This document shows, piece after piece, positions 44,320-54,119 of a stretch of 64,000 nucleotides of DNA; the first letter of the stretch is position 1; every line of letters starts with the position of its first letter. The DNA is from DATBRC01 sp036560485. Its GTDB lineage: Bacteria > Pseudomonadota > Gammaproteobacteria > Burkholderiales > Burkholderiaceae_D. The DNA lies in assembly GCA_036560485.1 (NCBI GenBank), contig DATBRC010000041.1:32569-96568 (forward strand), written 5' to 3'. The notes beneath the pieces are model-generated. The model was not told the origin of the DNA. It was given only the letters and a program-made list of their open reading frames with translations, and made no database searches. The translations under genes were made by a program, and so were the position numbers.

Positions 44320-46755
44320 TCATAGCCCATACCAATAACGGGCATGTTCAGTGCGATATTCTGTGAATGTCATGCTTGAGTCAAATTGTAATGTGATCGC
44401 ACCTGCATCGTCACTACGCAGCCGCTTGATACCCATCAACCCATAACGCTCATACACCTCAGGCTTGGGATGATGATAGCGATTACGATAGCCGACCTGA
44501 AACACGGCGAGTTTCGGTTTAACGGCCAGTAAAAATGGTTCCGTCGAAGACGTGCCGCTGCCATGATGCGGTGCCAGCAATACAGTCGCACGCAATTTAT
44601 CGGGGATGCTGTTGACCAATTCATCTTCCTGCACCGCTTCGATATCGGCAGCAAGCAGCATCGACTGCGCGCCAAGCGTGACTTTCAACGTACAGCCGCG
44701 CGCATTCGGTTTCCATTTCGTGCTGTCATAACTGGCAGGGGTTGGATGCAACATCTCGAACTGCACACCATCCCACGTCCAGCTTTGCCCAGCCTGGCAG
44801 CGTCGATGATCGGGCACCGCTCGGACAATTGCGCTATCCAATGGCAACGATGTTGAAGTCCACCCAACATTGATGCCATCAAAAATCGATAACGCACCAC
44901 CCGAATGATCGTTATCGCTATGCGTGACGATCACAGCATCCAACTTGTCGATGCCGCGTGCTTTTAGATAAGGCAGGATGACGCGGCTGCCAGCATCGGA
45001 TGCCGGCGAATAATACGGACCCGTGTCATACAACAAACGATGCCGTGGCGTCTCGATCAATAAAGCCATCCCTTGGCCCACATCGAAAGCCGTGACCCAG
45101 AACGTGTTTTCTTTCGGATGCATCGGCACGTTCAATAAAAGCGGAAACCAGCCTGCGATGCCGATCCAGCGTGACGGCCAACCGCGCGGCGCAAGCAACC
45201 ATACAGTGCCGAGAAACGCGAAGACAAATATCCACCAAGCAGGCATCGGCGCAGTCCATACTGCTGCGGGCAATTCGCTCAACCATCCCAAACCAATCGC
45301 CAGCCATTCCACCACTTTGTGTGCAATGACCAGCAACCATGTCGATAAAGGTGCCGGCATCACACTGCCAACCAATGCCAACGGCGTCACGATAAAACTG
45401 ACCAGCGGAATGGCAATCGCATTGGCTATCGGACTGACTAGAGAAATTTGACCGAACAGCAGCATCGTCATCGGCACCAATCCCAGCGTCACTACATACT
45501 GGGTATGCGCTGCTGATTTGAACGCCATCAACCAACGTCCTTTACGCGTTGCGGCATCGCCGGCATGCAATTGCGTTCTGCCGACTGATGCATACAGGAT
45601 CATCGCCACCGCGCCAAACGAAAGCCAAAAGCCCGGCCACAATACTGCCCACGGATCGAGCAAGACTACGACGCCGAGTGCAACGCAAAGTACATACGAT
45701 ACGCTGGTGAGCCGATCGAACCACAATGCAGCAGCAACGACTGTCAGCATATACAACGTGCGCTGTGCCGGCACACCAAACCCGGCGAGCAATACGTACA
45801 GCAACGCCATGCCTGCACCGGCCAATGCCGCTGCTTTTTGTGCAGGCAACAATAGAGGCAAATTCGCACGCGTAAAAAATGAGCGGCGCCATAACCAAAA
45901 TACGGCACTGGCAAACAGCCCGGCGACCATTGTGATATGCAAACCTGAAATTGATATCAGATGGCCGATACCAGTGCGATTGAATATCTTCCAATCGGAT
46001 TGATCCACCGCGCGCTGATCGCCCACCACCAGCGCAACAATTACGCCAGCATATTTTTTATCCGGCAACGCCGCCAGAATGCGATCACGCAACCAGCCAC
46101 GAGAACGTTCCACCACATTGCCGAAACTGGCAACAAACTGATCTTCACGCTGATTTTTGAATACGGATTTTTCATCGGAGCGTACATAACCGGTCGCACG
46201 CAGATTCTGCTCCAGAAGCCAGACTTCATAATCGAAGCCCCACGGATTGGCGTTGCCATGCGGGCGCTGCAAACGTACCGTCAATTGCCAACGCTCTCCG
46301 GGTTGAACATCACCGACCGTTTGCGTTTCTTCTCCGCGAAAAGCGGAATACCATGCCAATGAAATTTTTGGAGGAATGACCGGCATCTCACCATTAATAG
46401 GCAACACGCGCTTGACGGCAAAATTGAATCGCACGCCTTGGTCGAAACGATAAGGCAAGCTATCGATGGTGCCGACTACGGTTACCTCTCGACCTTCCCA
46501 ATCCTTCGGCAATTCTTGCGCAAGATAATGCTGCGCAAATAATGTCGCCCACACGAAGCCGACAAGCGCACCGCAAAGTGCAATCGATGAAAATTTAACG
46601 AAGGAATATCGCGACAGGATTGGCACAAACCGCAGCAGCAATCCCAATGGCACTGCGATTGCCATCAGCAACCAAAGCAATGGGGAGGATAATAACGCCG
46701 CTCGCATTTGCAGCAAGCAGATACCAATGACAAAACCAATGATCGCGCTGCGCAC
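44320..46755 (-). CDS. comEC: ComEC/Rec2 family DNA internalization protein
   Basis: An 811-residue polytopic membrane protein. The N-terminal DUF4131-like domain (about 1-200) is followed by the Competence membrane domain (about 220-510, LISISGLHITMVAG) and an extracytoplasmic MBL domain with the THSDNDHSGG motif and ALLLAPHHGSGTS. ComEC is the inner-membrane channel for single-stranded DNA uptake in natural competence, so the organism may be transformable. Other competence genes are not in the window. It is followed by the lpxR gene and preceded by a repeat element. Confidence 0.93.
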   Translation of the reverse strand: MRSAIIGFVIGICLLQMRAALLSSPLLWLLMAIAVPLGLLLRFVPILSRYSFVKFSSIALCGALVGFVWATLFAQHYLAQELPKDWEGREVTVVGTIDSLPYRFDQGVRFNFAVKRVLPINGEMPVIPPKISLAWYSAFRGEETQTVGDVQPGERWQLTVRLQRPHGNANPWGFDYEVWLLEQNLRATGYVRSDEKSVFKNQREDQFVASFGNVVERSRGWLRDRILAALPDKKYAGVIVALVVGDQRAVDQSDWKIFNRTGIGHLISISGLHITMVAGLFASAVFWLWRRSFFTRANLPLLLPAQKAAALAGAGMALLYVLLAGFGVPAQRTLYMLTVVAAALWFDRLTSVSYVLCVALGVVVLLDPWAVLWPGFWLSFGAVAMILYASVGRTQLHAGDAATRKGRWLMAFKSAAHTQYVVTLGLVPMTMLLFGQISLVSPIANAIAIPLVSFIVTPLALVGSVMPAPLSTWLLVIAHKVVEWLAIGLGWLSELPAAVWTAPMPAWWIFVFAFLGTVWLLAPRGWPSRWIGIAGWFPLLLNVPMHPKENTFWVTAFDVGQGMALLIETPRHRLLYDTGPYYSPASDAGSRVILPYLKARGIDKLDAVIVTHSDNDHSGGALSIFDGINVGWTSTSLPLDSAIVRAVPDHRRCQAGQSWTWDGVQFEMLHPTPASYDSTKWKPNARGCTLKVTLGAQSMLLAADIEAVQEDELVNSIPDKLRATVLLAPHHGSGTSSTEPFLLAVKPKLAVFQVGYRNRYHHPKPEVYERYGLMGIKRLRSDDAGAITLQFDSSMTFTEYRTEHARYWYGL

Positions 46756-46797
46756 TATTGGTATTCTCGTAATTCGATAAGGCGAATTACGACTGCT

Positions 46798-46834
46798 CTC
46801 ACCCTCTCCCTCTGGGAGAGGGCTGGGGTGAGGG
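46798..46834. repeat. Inverted repeat (G/C-run family), copy 2
   Basis: CTCACCCTCTCCC...GGGAGAGGGCTGGGGTGAGGG forms a hairpin between tatD and comEC. Confidence 0.75.
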
Positions 46835-46869
46835 ATTGAGTGTTCTGATTATGATTCATTTTAAAACGC

Positions 46870-47679
46870 TCAATAAACGTGTGGAAATTGCTGATGCAAA
46901 CGCGGCAACGCGGCACGCGCATTATTCGATGTAATCTGCGCCAATGCTTCAATGGAAATTCCACGCAATCCAGCCAATACTTCGCCTATGCGCGGCAATT
47001 CCTCCGGACTGTTACGAGCTGGATGCAACCACATCGGCGAAATATCGGGTGCATCGGTTTCCAATACCAGTGCATCTTGCGGAAGCTCAGTCGCCAAACG
47101 CCGGATCTGCAGCGCGCGAGTAAATGTCATCGCGCCGCCAAATCCCAGTTTGAAGTTTAATTCGATAAAGGCGTGCGCCTGCTGAAAGCTGCCATTGAAT
47201 GCATGAGCAATACCGCCGCGCACGGAAGTGCGGCGCAAATACTTGAGCAGGGTATCTTGCGAGCGGCGCACATGCAGCAAAACCGGCAAGTCGAAGTCGC
47301 GCGCCATCTTTAATTGTTCGCTGTAAAAATGTTCCTGCTTCTCGCGCAACGGGCTTTCGTTCAATCCCGGCACAAAAAAATCCAGGCCGATTTCACCGAT
47401 CGCGACAAAGCGAGGATCATTCAGTGCGCTTGCAATCGATTCACGCAATGCCGCAAGATCGCTCTCTTCTGCCTGCGACACGTACATCGGATGAATGCCG
47501 AGTGCATAAGTGCAATTGGATTGTTGCTGGGCGAGCGCTGCAACCTTTTTAAAATTCGCACGCTCGACTGCCGGAATGACAATGCACGACACACCTTGCT
47601 GCGCTGCGCGTTCGGCAATCGCATTTTCCTCACCAGAAAATTCGCTTGCATCAAGATGGCAGTGCGTATCGATCCACAT
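46870..47679 (-). CDS. tatD: TatD family hydrolase
   Basis: A 269-residue TIM-barrel metal-dependent nuclease with IDTHCHLD (H6, H8), GEIGLDFF, LLHVRRS and LETDAPDISP, all the family's metal-ligand motifs. TatD proteins are 3'-5' exonucleases acting on DNA damage and RNA. The genes on each side are separated by repeat elements. Cytoplasmic. Confidence 0.95.
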   Translation of the reverse strand: MWIDTHCHLDASEFSGEENAIAERAAQQGVSCIVIPAVERANFKKVAALAQQQSNCTYALGIHPMYVSQAEESDLAALRESIASALNDPRFVAIGEIGLDFFVPGLNESPLREKQEHFYSEQLKMARDFDLPVLLHVRRSQDTLLKYLRRTSVRGGIAHAFNGSFQQAHAFIELNFKLGFGGAMTFTRALQIRRLATELPQDALVLETDAPDISPMWLHPARNSPEELPRIGEVLAGLRGISIEALAQITSNNARAALPRLHQQFPHVY

Positions 47680-47705
47680 TCATTCATCCGCATTTTCAAG
47701 AAGCC

Positions 47706-47785
47706 GTCGTTCCCGCGCAGGCGGGAATCCATAGTGCAAGTGTTTTACCAAATGGCTTATGGGTTCCCGCCTGCGCGGGAATGAC
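47706..47785. repeat. Inverted repeat element (dRS3/REP-like), copy 3
   Basis: GTCGTTCCCGCGCAGGCGGG at 47706-47725 (extends to 47730) mirrors 47761-47785. Both arms contain an internal CCCGC-GCGGG hairpin. Confidence 0.9.
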
Positions 47786-47812
47786 GAGGGGAATTTTTAC
47801 CGCCCCATCACA

Positions 47813-48514
47813 TTAATCCACATAAGGCTGCAACCCATTCTCCGACAACCGCAAAATACGATCGCAATGCCGCGCCAGTTCAATATCATGCGTGACGATC
47901 ACAAATGCGGTGCCAAGCGTACGCGACAATTCCAGCATCAAATCGAATGTCTTGTGCGCTGTAGAACGATCAAGATTGCCGGTCGGCTCATCCGCCAGCA
48001 CGCAAGCCGGTTGCGTCACAAGTGCACGCGCCAATGCAACGCGTTGACGCTCGCCGCCGGACAATTCGCCAGGCACGTGCGTGACGCGGTTGGCGAGGCC
48101 AACACGCGTCAGGATCGTGCTGGCCGCAACGTGCGCCTGTTCGCGTGGCATGCGTCGAATCATCAACGGCATCGCAACATTGTCGAGAGCGGAAAACTCC
48201 GGTAACAAATGATGAAATTGGTACACGAATCCAAGCGATGCATTGCGCAAATCCCCGCGCTTATTCTCGTTCAAGCTGGCAAAATCCTTTTGCAACAATG
48301 TCACATTGCCTGTAGTCGGTGTATCCAATCCGCCTAGCAAATGCAACAGTGTAGATTTGCCTGAGCCGGACGCGCCGACAATCGCAACACGCTCGCCTTT
48401 AATCACATCAAGATTGATGTCTTCAAGAACTTTGACCGAATATTTGCCTTGCGTAAAAGTCTTACCAAGGCCGCGGCATGACAATACGATTTCACTCATA
48501 GCAGAATCACTCAT
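47813..48514 (-). CDS. lolD: Lipoprotein-releasing ABC transporter ATPase LolD
   Basis: A 233-residue ABC ATPase with Walker A GASGSGKST, signature LSGGERQRV and Walker B VLADEPTGNLD. The start is chosen at MSDSAMSEI (ATG 48514), which overlaps the lolC stop by eight bases, rather than the frame's earlier, non-homologous extension. A second ATG five codons in (48499) is also possible. LolD powers release of lipoproteins from the inner membrane to LolA. Confidence 0.95.
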   Translation of the reverse strand: MSDSAMSEIVLSCRGLGKTFTQGKYSVKVLEDINLDVIKGERVAIVGASGSGKSTLLHLLGGLDTPTTGNVTLLQKDFASLNENKRGDLRNASLGFVYQFHHLLPEFSALDNVAMPLMIRRMPREQAHVAASTILTRVGLANRVTHVPGELSGGERQRVALARALVTQPACVLADEPTGNLDRSTAHKTFDLMLELSRTLGTAFVIVTHDIELARHCDRILRLSENGLQPYVD

Positions 48515-49772
48515 AACGCAGGGCCTCCGCAGGTTTGACGCGGGCCGCCCACCAACTGGGGTACAACGTTGCCAGGAATGCCAACACGATGGCAACCACG
48601 CCAATTGTCCACACATCCGGCCAGCGCAACTCGGATGGCATCACGTTAATCAAATACACTTCCTTGGGTAGAAATTGCACGCCGAGCAAATGTTCAATGA
48701 AGGGCACAATTACATCGATATTCAGCGCGACCAACACGCCGAGCGAAACGCCAATCGCGGTACCGATCAATCCAACCAGGCCGCCTTGAATCATGAAAAT
48801 TTTCATGATCGATCGTGGCGATGCACCCAGCGTGCGCAAGATCGCAATGTCTGCCTGCTTATCGGTCACCGTCATTACCAAGGTCGATACCAGATTAAAT
48901 GCAGCGACGGCAACGATCAGCGTCAGGATCAGGAACATCATGCGCTTTTCGGTTTTGACAGCAGCGAACCAAGTGCGATTCTGCTTGGACCAATCGCGGA
49001 TCAGCAAATCGCCTGTCAACATCTGCGACAAATCCATCGCAACCTCGGGCGCGCGCTGCATGTCGGCAACGCGCAAGCGCAAGCCGGACGGCGCATCCAT
49101 TTTGAACATCTTCATCGCATCATCGATATGAATGAAAGCCAGCGTGGAATCATATTCATAATGCCCTGCCTCAAAGATGCCCACCACCTTGAACTGTTTC
49201 AGACGCGGGATCACACCGGCCGGCGTGACCTGTCCTTGCGGTGCAATCAAAGTGACCTTGTCGCCGATCCCTGCATTCAGGGTGCGCGCCAATTCGCCGC
49301 CGAGCACGATATTGAATTCACCCGCCTTCAAATCGTTGAAATTGCCTTGCTTGATCTGCGATGCCACATCGGATACTTTCGGCTCTTCTTCCGGCAACAC
49401 ACCACGGATCGCGACACCGCGCACCGTATCGTCGCGCGTGATCATCGCTTGTGCGGCGACATAAGGTGCAGCACCCTTCACTTCCGGATCCTTCAGCGTT
49501 TCCTTCGCAGTCGCTTGCCAGTCGCGCATCGATCCCGACGCATCAAATACTTCAATATGCGGCAACACCGACAACATGCGATCGCGCACATCTTTTTGAA
49601 ATCCATTCATGACCGACAACACCACAATCAATGCGGCGACGCCCAACGCGATACCGGCCATCGAGATTAGTGAAATGAACGAAATGAAACTATTTCGGGC
49701 GCTGCGCTTTCCGGCGCGGGTGTAGCGCAGGCCAACCAGCCACTCAAACGGCAAATTTTTTATCATGCTCAA
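48507..49772 (-). CDS. lolC: Lipoprotein-releasing system transmembrane protein LolC/LolE
   Basis: A 421-residue FtsX-like permease. One N-terminal helix (about 30-52), a large periplasmic domain (to about 270), and three C-terminal helices. The motif NLPFEWLVGLRYTRAGKR at the N-terminus is family-typical. In many beta-proteobacteria one LolC/E-type subunit pairs with LolD, and here only one permease gene is visible. It overlaps lolD and a dRS3-like repeat precedes it. Confidence 0.93.
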   Translation of the reverse strand: MSMIKNLPFEWLVGLRYTRAGKRSARNSFISFISLISMAGIALGVAALIVVLSVMNGFQKDVRDRMLSVLPHIEVFDASGSMRDWQATAKETLKDPEVKGAAPYVAAQAMITRDDTVRGVAIRGVLPEEEPKVSDVASQIKQGNFNDLKAGEFNIVLGGELARTLNAGIGDKVTLIAPQGQVTPAGVIPRLKQFKVVGIFEAGHYEYDSTLAFIHIDDAMKMFKMDAPSGLRLRVADMQRAPEVAMDLSQMLTGDLLIRDWSKQNRTWFAAVKTEKRMMFLILTLIVAVAAFNLVSTLVMTVTDKQADIAILRTLGASPRSIMKIFMIQGGLVGLIGTAIGVSLGVLVALNIDVIVPFIEHLLGVQFLPKEVYLINVMPSELRWPDVWTIGVVAIVLAFLATLYPSWWAARVKPAEALRYE

Positions 49773-49823
49773 TAGAATTCTCCTGGGTATGCTTGTGTAG
49801 AAGCTACGCTAAAAATACCACCC

Positions 49824-49903
49824 GTCATTCCCGTGAAGGCGGGAATCCATAGGAACGTAAATGAATCAACCGCCTTATGGATTCCCGCCTTCGCGGGAAT
49901 GAC
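49824..49903. repeat. Inverted repeat element (dRS3/REP-like), copy 4
   Basis: GTCATTCCCGTGAAGGCGGG (49824-49843) and its mate ending GGGAATGAC at 49903 mirror each other with one change over 28 bases. It lies between the divergent lolC and rpfE-like genes. Confidence 0.92.
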
Positions 49904-49986
49904 GTTCGTGCCCGATTTCGCGCCACTTCTAATTTATATATTCACAAGCCCTGAATGCAGCACGCAGTTTGCCATAGAATGACGGC

Positions 49987-51057
49987 ATGAGTCATCTCGA
50001 TATCCTGTTACCCTTCAGCCTGCCGCCTGCAGAAATGGCGCCCGACCTGCTTCGCGCATTAAAAATCCCTGCTCTGGAAACCTTGCTGACCCGCGGCAAA
50101 CAATCAAAGCTACAGGATTTTGATGCATTTTCCCGTGCGTTACCGCATGAAATCTGGCTGGCGCGCCAATTCGGACTAGACAATCTGCAAACCGACAATA
50201 ATAGTCCGAGCCTGGCTAAGGCAGCGATGCAAGCTTTCGGGCTGACCGCCGATGCCGGCCATTGGTTCATGCTGCAGCCGGTGCATATCCACATTGCACG
50301 CGATCATCTGGTGCTGACCGATCTACGACGACTGGATCTACCTGAACAAGAATCACGCGCTTTATTCGACACTGCCAAACCGCTGTTTGAAGAAGCCGAT
50401 AAATCCTTGCTGTACGGCGATGCCAATACCTGGTTTGTGCGTGCCGATGACTGGGCAGATTTACTGACCGCCACGCCGGATGCCGCATGCGGTCACAACA
50501 TCGACATCTGGATGCCGAAAGATCCACACGACACGCACGACCGAGCCTGGCGCAAACTGCAAAACGAAGTGCAGATGCATTGGCATACGCACGTCATCAA
50601 TGAACAACGCGAATCCCGTCGCGCGGAACCGATCAATTCGGTGTGGCTATGGGGCAGTGTCTCCTCAAGTCAATCCCATACGCCAACGCCTTACACGCAC
50701 ACATTTAATTTATCCGGCCCGCAAAGAGCATACGGCCAACTCGCAGCCAATCAGGTACAACATTGCACTGTCGCTGAGGTGATCAACACTGTGCCTGAAT
50801 GCGGGCTGGTGATGCTCGATATGCTAATCGGCCCCGGATTGGCGCAAGACTGGTCATACTGGCTGGAACAAATGCATGTGCTGGAAGACAACTGGTTTGC
50901 GCCGATACTCGCAGCGCTACGCGATGGAAAAATTTCCGGCGTATCGTTCATCCTGACGCACAACACCAAACTCATTGAAATCAACGTCACCAGAAATTTC
51001 CTGCGAAAATTCTGGGTGAAACCTTCTCTGGCAAGATTGCTGTCACAATCGCATTGA
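49987..51057 (+). CDS. RpfE-like conserved protein upstream of recJ
   Basis: A 356-residue protein without signal peptide. It begins DILLPFSLPPAEM and ends in a FWVKPSLARLL segment. The middle has SVWLWG and TFNLSGPQRAYGQ, a combination I associate with the RpfE regulatory protein found next to recJ in Xanthomonas and Burkholderiales (some annotated as phosphoglycerate-mutase-like). The function is unknown; RpfE was named from a pathogenicity-regulation locus. The neighbouring recJ supports the assignment. Medium confidence in the name, high confidence it is a real gene. Confidence 0.8.
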   Translation: MSHLDILLPFSLPPAEMAPDLLRALKIPALETLLTRGKQSKLQDFDAFSRALPHEIWLARQFGLDNLQTDNNSPSLAKAAMQAFGLTADAGHWFMLQPVHIHIARDHLVLTDLRRLDLPEQESRALFDTAKPLFEEADKSLLYGDANTWFVRADDWADLLTATPDAACGHNIDIWMPKDPHDTHDRAWRKLQNEVQMHWHTHVINEQRESRRAEPINSVWLWGSVSSSQSHTPTPYTHTFNLSGPQRAYGQLAANQVQHCTVAEVINTVPECGLVMLDMLIGPGLAQDWSYWLEQMHVLEDNWFAPILAALRDGKISGVSFILTHNTKLIEINVTRNFLRKFWVKPSLARLLSQSH

Positions 51058-51084
51058 AAATTTAGCCAATGATTGACTCACACT

Positions 51085-51166
51085 ACCCCCATCCCAACCT
51101 TCCCCCTGCATGGGGGAAGGAGCTAAGTTCCCTCCTCCGGGCAGGGGGAGGGTTAGGGTGGGGGTC
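51085..51166. repeat. Inverted repeat (G/C-run family), copy 3
   Basis: CCCCCATCCCAACCTTCCCC and a purine-rich mate GGGGGAGGGTTAGGGTGGGG flank a central bulge. It lies between the rpfE-like gene and recJ. Confidence 0.75.
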
Positions 51167-51221
51167 GAATGTATCAACACGCCCAGTCATGATTCATTTA
51201 TAAAAACCAGTACAACATCCC

Positions 51222-52919
51222 ATGACCCGCATCGCCACGCGCCCCTATCCTTTCCGCGAATCCGAAATGCTGCGCCAAAAAGGCGTGCATCCTGTACTGG
51301 CGCGTCTGTATGCTGCTCGCGGCTTGTTCGATATCAAAGAACTGGCAAGCGAATTGACTGCACTGATTGCACCGACAGGTTTGTTGCACATCGACGCTGC
51401 AGCAGTTTTCCTGGCTGACGCCATCGCCGCAAAAAAGAAACTCGTGATCGTCGCCGACTACGACTGCGACGGCGCCACTGCCTGCGCTGTTGCGATGCGC
51501 GGCTTGCGCATGATGGGTGCGAACGTCGACTACATCGTGCCGAACCGGTTTGAATATGGTTACGGCCTGACACCGGAAATCGTCGCACTGACTGCAAAAG
51601 AAAAATCGCCCGACATCATCATCACTGTCGACAACGGCATCGCCAGCATCGATGGCGTTGCTGAAGCAAATCGGCGCGGCATCGAAGTCGTCGTCACAGA
51701 TCACCACTTGCCTGCCGATACGCTGCCGGCCGCGCGCGTGATCGTCAACCCGAACCAACCAATGTGCGGCTTCCCCAGCAAGAATCTGGCAGGCGTCGGC
51801 GTCATGTTTTACGTACTGCTGGCCTTGCGTGCCGAACTGCGCAAGCGCGGCCTGTTCGATGCGCAGACCCAACCCAAGCTCGATGCATTGCTCGACCTGG
51901 TCGCACTCGGTACCGTGGCTGACGTGGTCAAGCTCGACGCCAACAACCGCATCCTGGTTGCGCAAGGATTGAAGCGCATGCGTGCCGGCCGCGTGCATGC
52001 CGGGATAGCCGCGCTGTTCCGCGTCGCGGGTCGCGAGACACGCAGTGCCACACCATTTGATCTCGGCTTTGCACTCGGCCCGCGACTCAATGCTGCAGGA
52101 CGTCTGGAAGACATGTCGCTCGGCATCGAATGCCTGATCACCGACGATGAAGGCCGCACATGGGCGATCGCGCAGCAACTGAACGAGATCAATATCAAGC
52201 GCCGCGAGATCGAAGCCGAGATGCAGGACACTGCGCTGTTGAAACTGGATGAGTTCGATCCGAAAGACAGCGCCACCATCTGCGTGTTCGACGACAGCTG
52301 GCATCAAGGCGTAATCGGCATCGTCGCATCGCGTTTGAAAGACAAGTTCTATCGCCCCACCATTACCTTCGCACCGTCCAGCGACGGCAAGATGATCAAA
52401 GGCTCCGGCCGCTCGATCCCGGGCTTTCATATGCGTGATGCATTGGATTTGATATCGAAACATGCACCAACGCTCATTGATAAATTTGGCGGGCATGCGA
52501 TGGCAGCAGGATTATCGATCCGTGCTGAAGACTTCGACGCATTCACCAAAGCGTTTGAAGCAGTCGGTCGTGATTGGCTAACGCAAGCACAGCTTGAGCG
52601 TGTAGTGGAAACTGACGGACCGTTGGAAGATGCGTACTTCACCACGCAATTTATCGAACTGCTGGGCGAACAAGTTTGGGGGCAAGGATTTGCGCCGCCG
52701 CTGTTTTGCGATGAATTCAAGGTAGTGAGCCAGCGTGTGCTGAAGGAAAGACACCTGAAACTGTTCCTTGAAAAAAATGGACAGCGTTATGACGCTATCT
52801 GGTTTGGGCATGTTGATTCTTTACCTGCGCGTGCCAAGGTTGCTTATCGGCTGGATGCGAATGAATACAATGGGGTGACACGAGTGCAGTTGTTGGTGGA
52901 GTTTGCGGAGGCGGCATGA
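51222..52919 (+). CDS. recJ: Single-stranded-DNA-specific exonuclease RecJ
   Basis: A 565-residue DHH exonuclease. Metal motifs are VADYDCDGATA, TVDNGIAS and VTDHHLP; the DHHA1 domain (about 330-450) has GGHAMAAGL. RecJ degrades 5' single-stranded DNA in recombination and mismatch repair. It lies downstream of the rpfE-like gene, separated by a repeat. Confidence 0.97.
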   Translation: MTRIATRPYPFRESEMLRQKGVHPVLARLYAARGLFDIKELASELTALIAPTGLLHIDAAAVFLADAIAAKKKLVIVADYDCDGATACAVAMRGLRMMGANVDYIVPNRFEYGYGLTPEIVALTAKEKSPDIIITVDNGIASIDGVAEANRRGIEVVVTDHHLPADTLPAARVIVNPNQPMCGFPSKNLAGVGVMFYVLLALRAELRKRGLFDAQTQPKLDALLDLVALGTVADVVKLDANNRILVAQGLKRMRAGRVHAGIAALFRVAGRETRSATPFDLGFALGPRLNAAGRLEDMSLGIECLITDDEGRTWAIAQQLNEINIKRREIEAEMQDTALLKLDEFDPKDSATICVFDDSWHQGVIGIVASRLKDKFYRPTITFAPSSDGKMIKGSGRSIPGFHMRDALDLISKHAPTLIDKFGGHAMAAGLSIRAEDFDAFTKAFEAVGRDWLTQAQLERVVETDGPLEDAYFTTQFIELLGEQVWGQGFAPPLFCDEFKVVSQRVLKERHLKLFLEKNGQRYDAIWFGHVDSLPARAKVAYRLDANEYNGVTRVQLLVEFAEAA

Positions 52920-53111
52920 AGTTAATAATTGTCATTTCTAATCAGTAGCAGCCAATAAAAATAACCATTACTGACAGAATAGTAAGTACTGTTAGAAAAT
53001 GTTACAAAACATTTGAAAATATTTCCCAACTCTAAAATGGTAATTACATAACGTCGATCTGATTTTATGAAAAGGCGACAAATATATAAACCATATTAGA
53101 AACGGCCTGGT

Positions 53112-54119
53112 ATGAAAATCAATCTTAGCCTTCGACTTACCCTTGCAATGATGCTTCTGCTAATGCAATGCAGTTGCACAACAATCATGGTCTGGACTGG
53201 ATTCAGAGTACGTTTGGATAAGACCCCTATCACTTTTTTGCAAGCGGATATTCCCGAAGGGGCTGCAATGTATCCAGGACAAAAGACACCTCTTGTGGTG
53301 ACAGTCACACAGCCGGATGGCAAGGTCCTTCTTACAGAAGGTACAGGTGATGGAAAAGTCTTATGGGAAGATCTGCTTGTCAATGCAAGCATCGTAACTG
53401 TTGATTCAAAAGGCATAGTGACATTACCTGCTGACCCTCGCGTGAGCGAAGGCAAAGTTCCACATCTGACCGTCACGGTGCCTAGCCACCCTGACGTGCG
53501 CGCAGAACTAGATATCCTCCTCCGTTACGATGCCAACTTTATCTCGAACTTCTCGGGCCGTGACGGTACGCCTGGTGCCGATGGCCTTGATGGACTAAAC
53601 GGCACCAACGGAAGCCCTGGGTCCACCGATTCGAAGGATCCATCTCCGGGCAGCGATGGATCTGATGGAAGCGATGGCTCGGATGGTCAGAACGGCGAGC
53701 CGGGTCAAGATGCACCTTCGGTATACGTTCAGACGTCCTTGAGGCCAGGCTCGCGACCAATGCTTCAGGTGAGCGTTCTGGGTGATGGCCGAATCGAACG
53801 TTTCCTTGTTGATCCACAGGGCGGATCGCTAACCATCAAAGCCGAAGGTGGGAGAGGCGGCTCTGGAGGAAAAGGCGGCCGCGGCGGACGAGGAGGCGCT
53901 GGCGGCATCGGAACTCCAAATGGCTTCGATGGCCGTGATGGAAGGAGCGGGCAGGACGGTTGGGACGGCCCTCCTGGAAGAGCGGGTCGCATCACGATGA
54001 CCTTTGATCCCCAAACTAAACCTTTTATTTCTATGATCCATTTTCTTAACCGCGATGGCTCCGGAAGAGGAGGACCGCTCCCTGTCATTAAAGAAGCGAC
54101 TGTGACCCCGCTTTGGTAA
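53112..54119 (+). CDS. Collagen-like lipoprotein with Gly-X-Y and Gly-Gly-X segments
   Basis: A 335-residue probable lipoprotein: signal peptide with hydrophobic LTLAMMLLLM and cysteines at 20 and 22 (QCSC), a weak lipobox. Residues 30-145 form a beta-rich, Ig-like domain. Residues 149-200 carry collagen-like Gly-X-Y repeats (GRDGTPGADGLDGLNG and GSDGSDGSDGSDG), broken at STDSKDPS. A beta segment (201-244) is followed by Gly-Gly-X repeats and a second GxxG run (246-293). Such proteins are typical of envelope or sheath structures and resemble ones seen in myxobacteria. Neighbours give no role. Isolated gene with AT-rich upstream region. Confidence 0.8.
   Translation: MKINLSLRLTLAMMLLLMQCSCTTIMVWTGFRVRLDKTPITFLQADIPEGAAMYPGQKTPLVVTVTQPDGKVLLTEGTGDGKVLWEDLLVNASIVTVDSKGIVTLPADPRVSEGKVPHLTVTVPSHPDVRAELDILLRYDANFISNFSGRDGTPGADGLDGLNGTNGSPGSTDSKDPSPGSDGSDGSDGSDGQNGEPGQDAPSVYVQTSLRPGSRPMLQVSVLGDGRIERFLVDPQGGSLTIKAEGGRGGSGGKGGRGGRGGAGGIGTPNGFDGRDGRSGQDGWDGPPGRAGRITMTFDPQTKPFISMIHFLNRDGSGRGGPLPVIKEATVTPLW

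Noticed and set aside
48675..49670. 331-codon ORF antisense to lolC
   Set aside because: Antisense to a well supported permease; composition rich in His, Arg and Gln as expected from a shadow frame.
51198..52496. 432-codon ORF antisense to recJ
   Set aside because: It lies entirely over recJ on the other strand and has no recognisable motif. GC-biased codons of recJ produce long open antisense frames.
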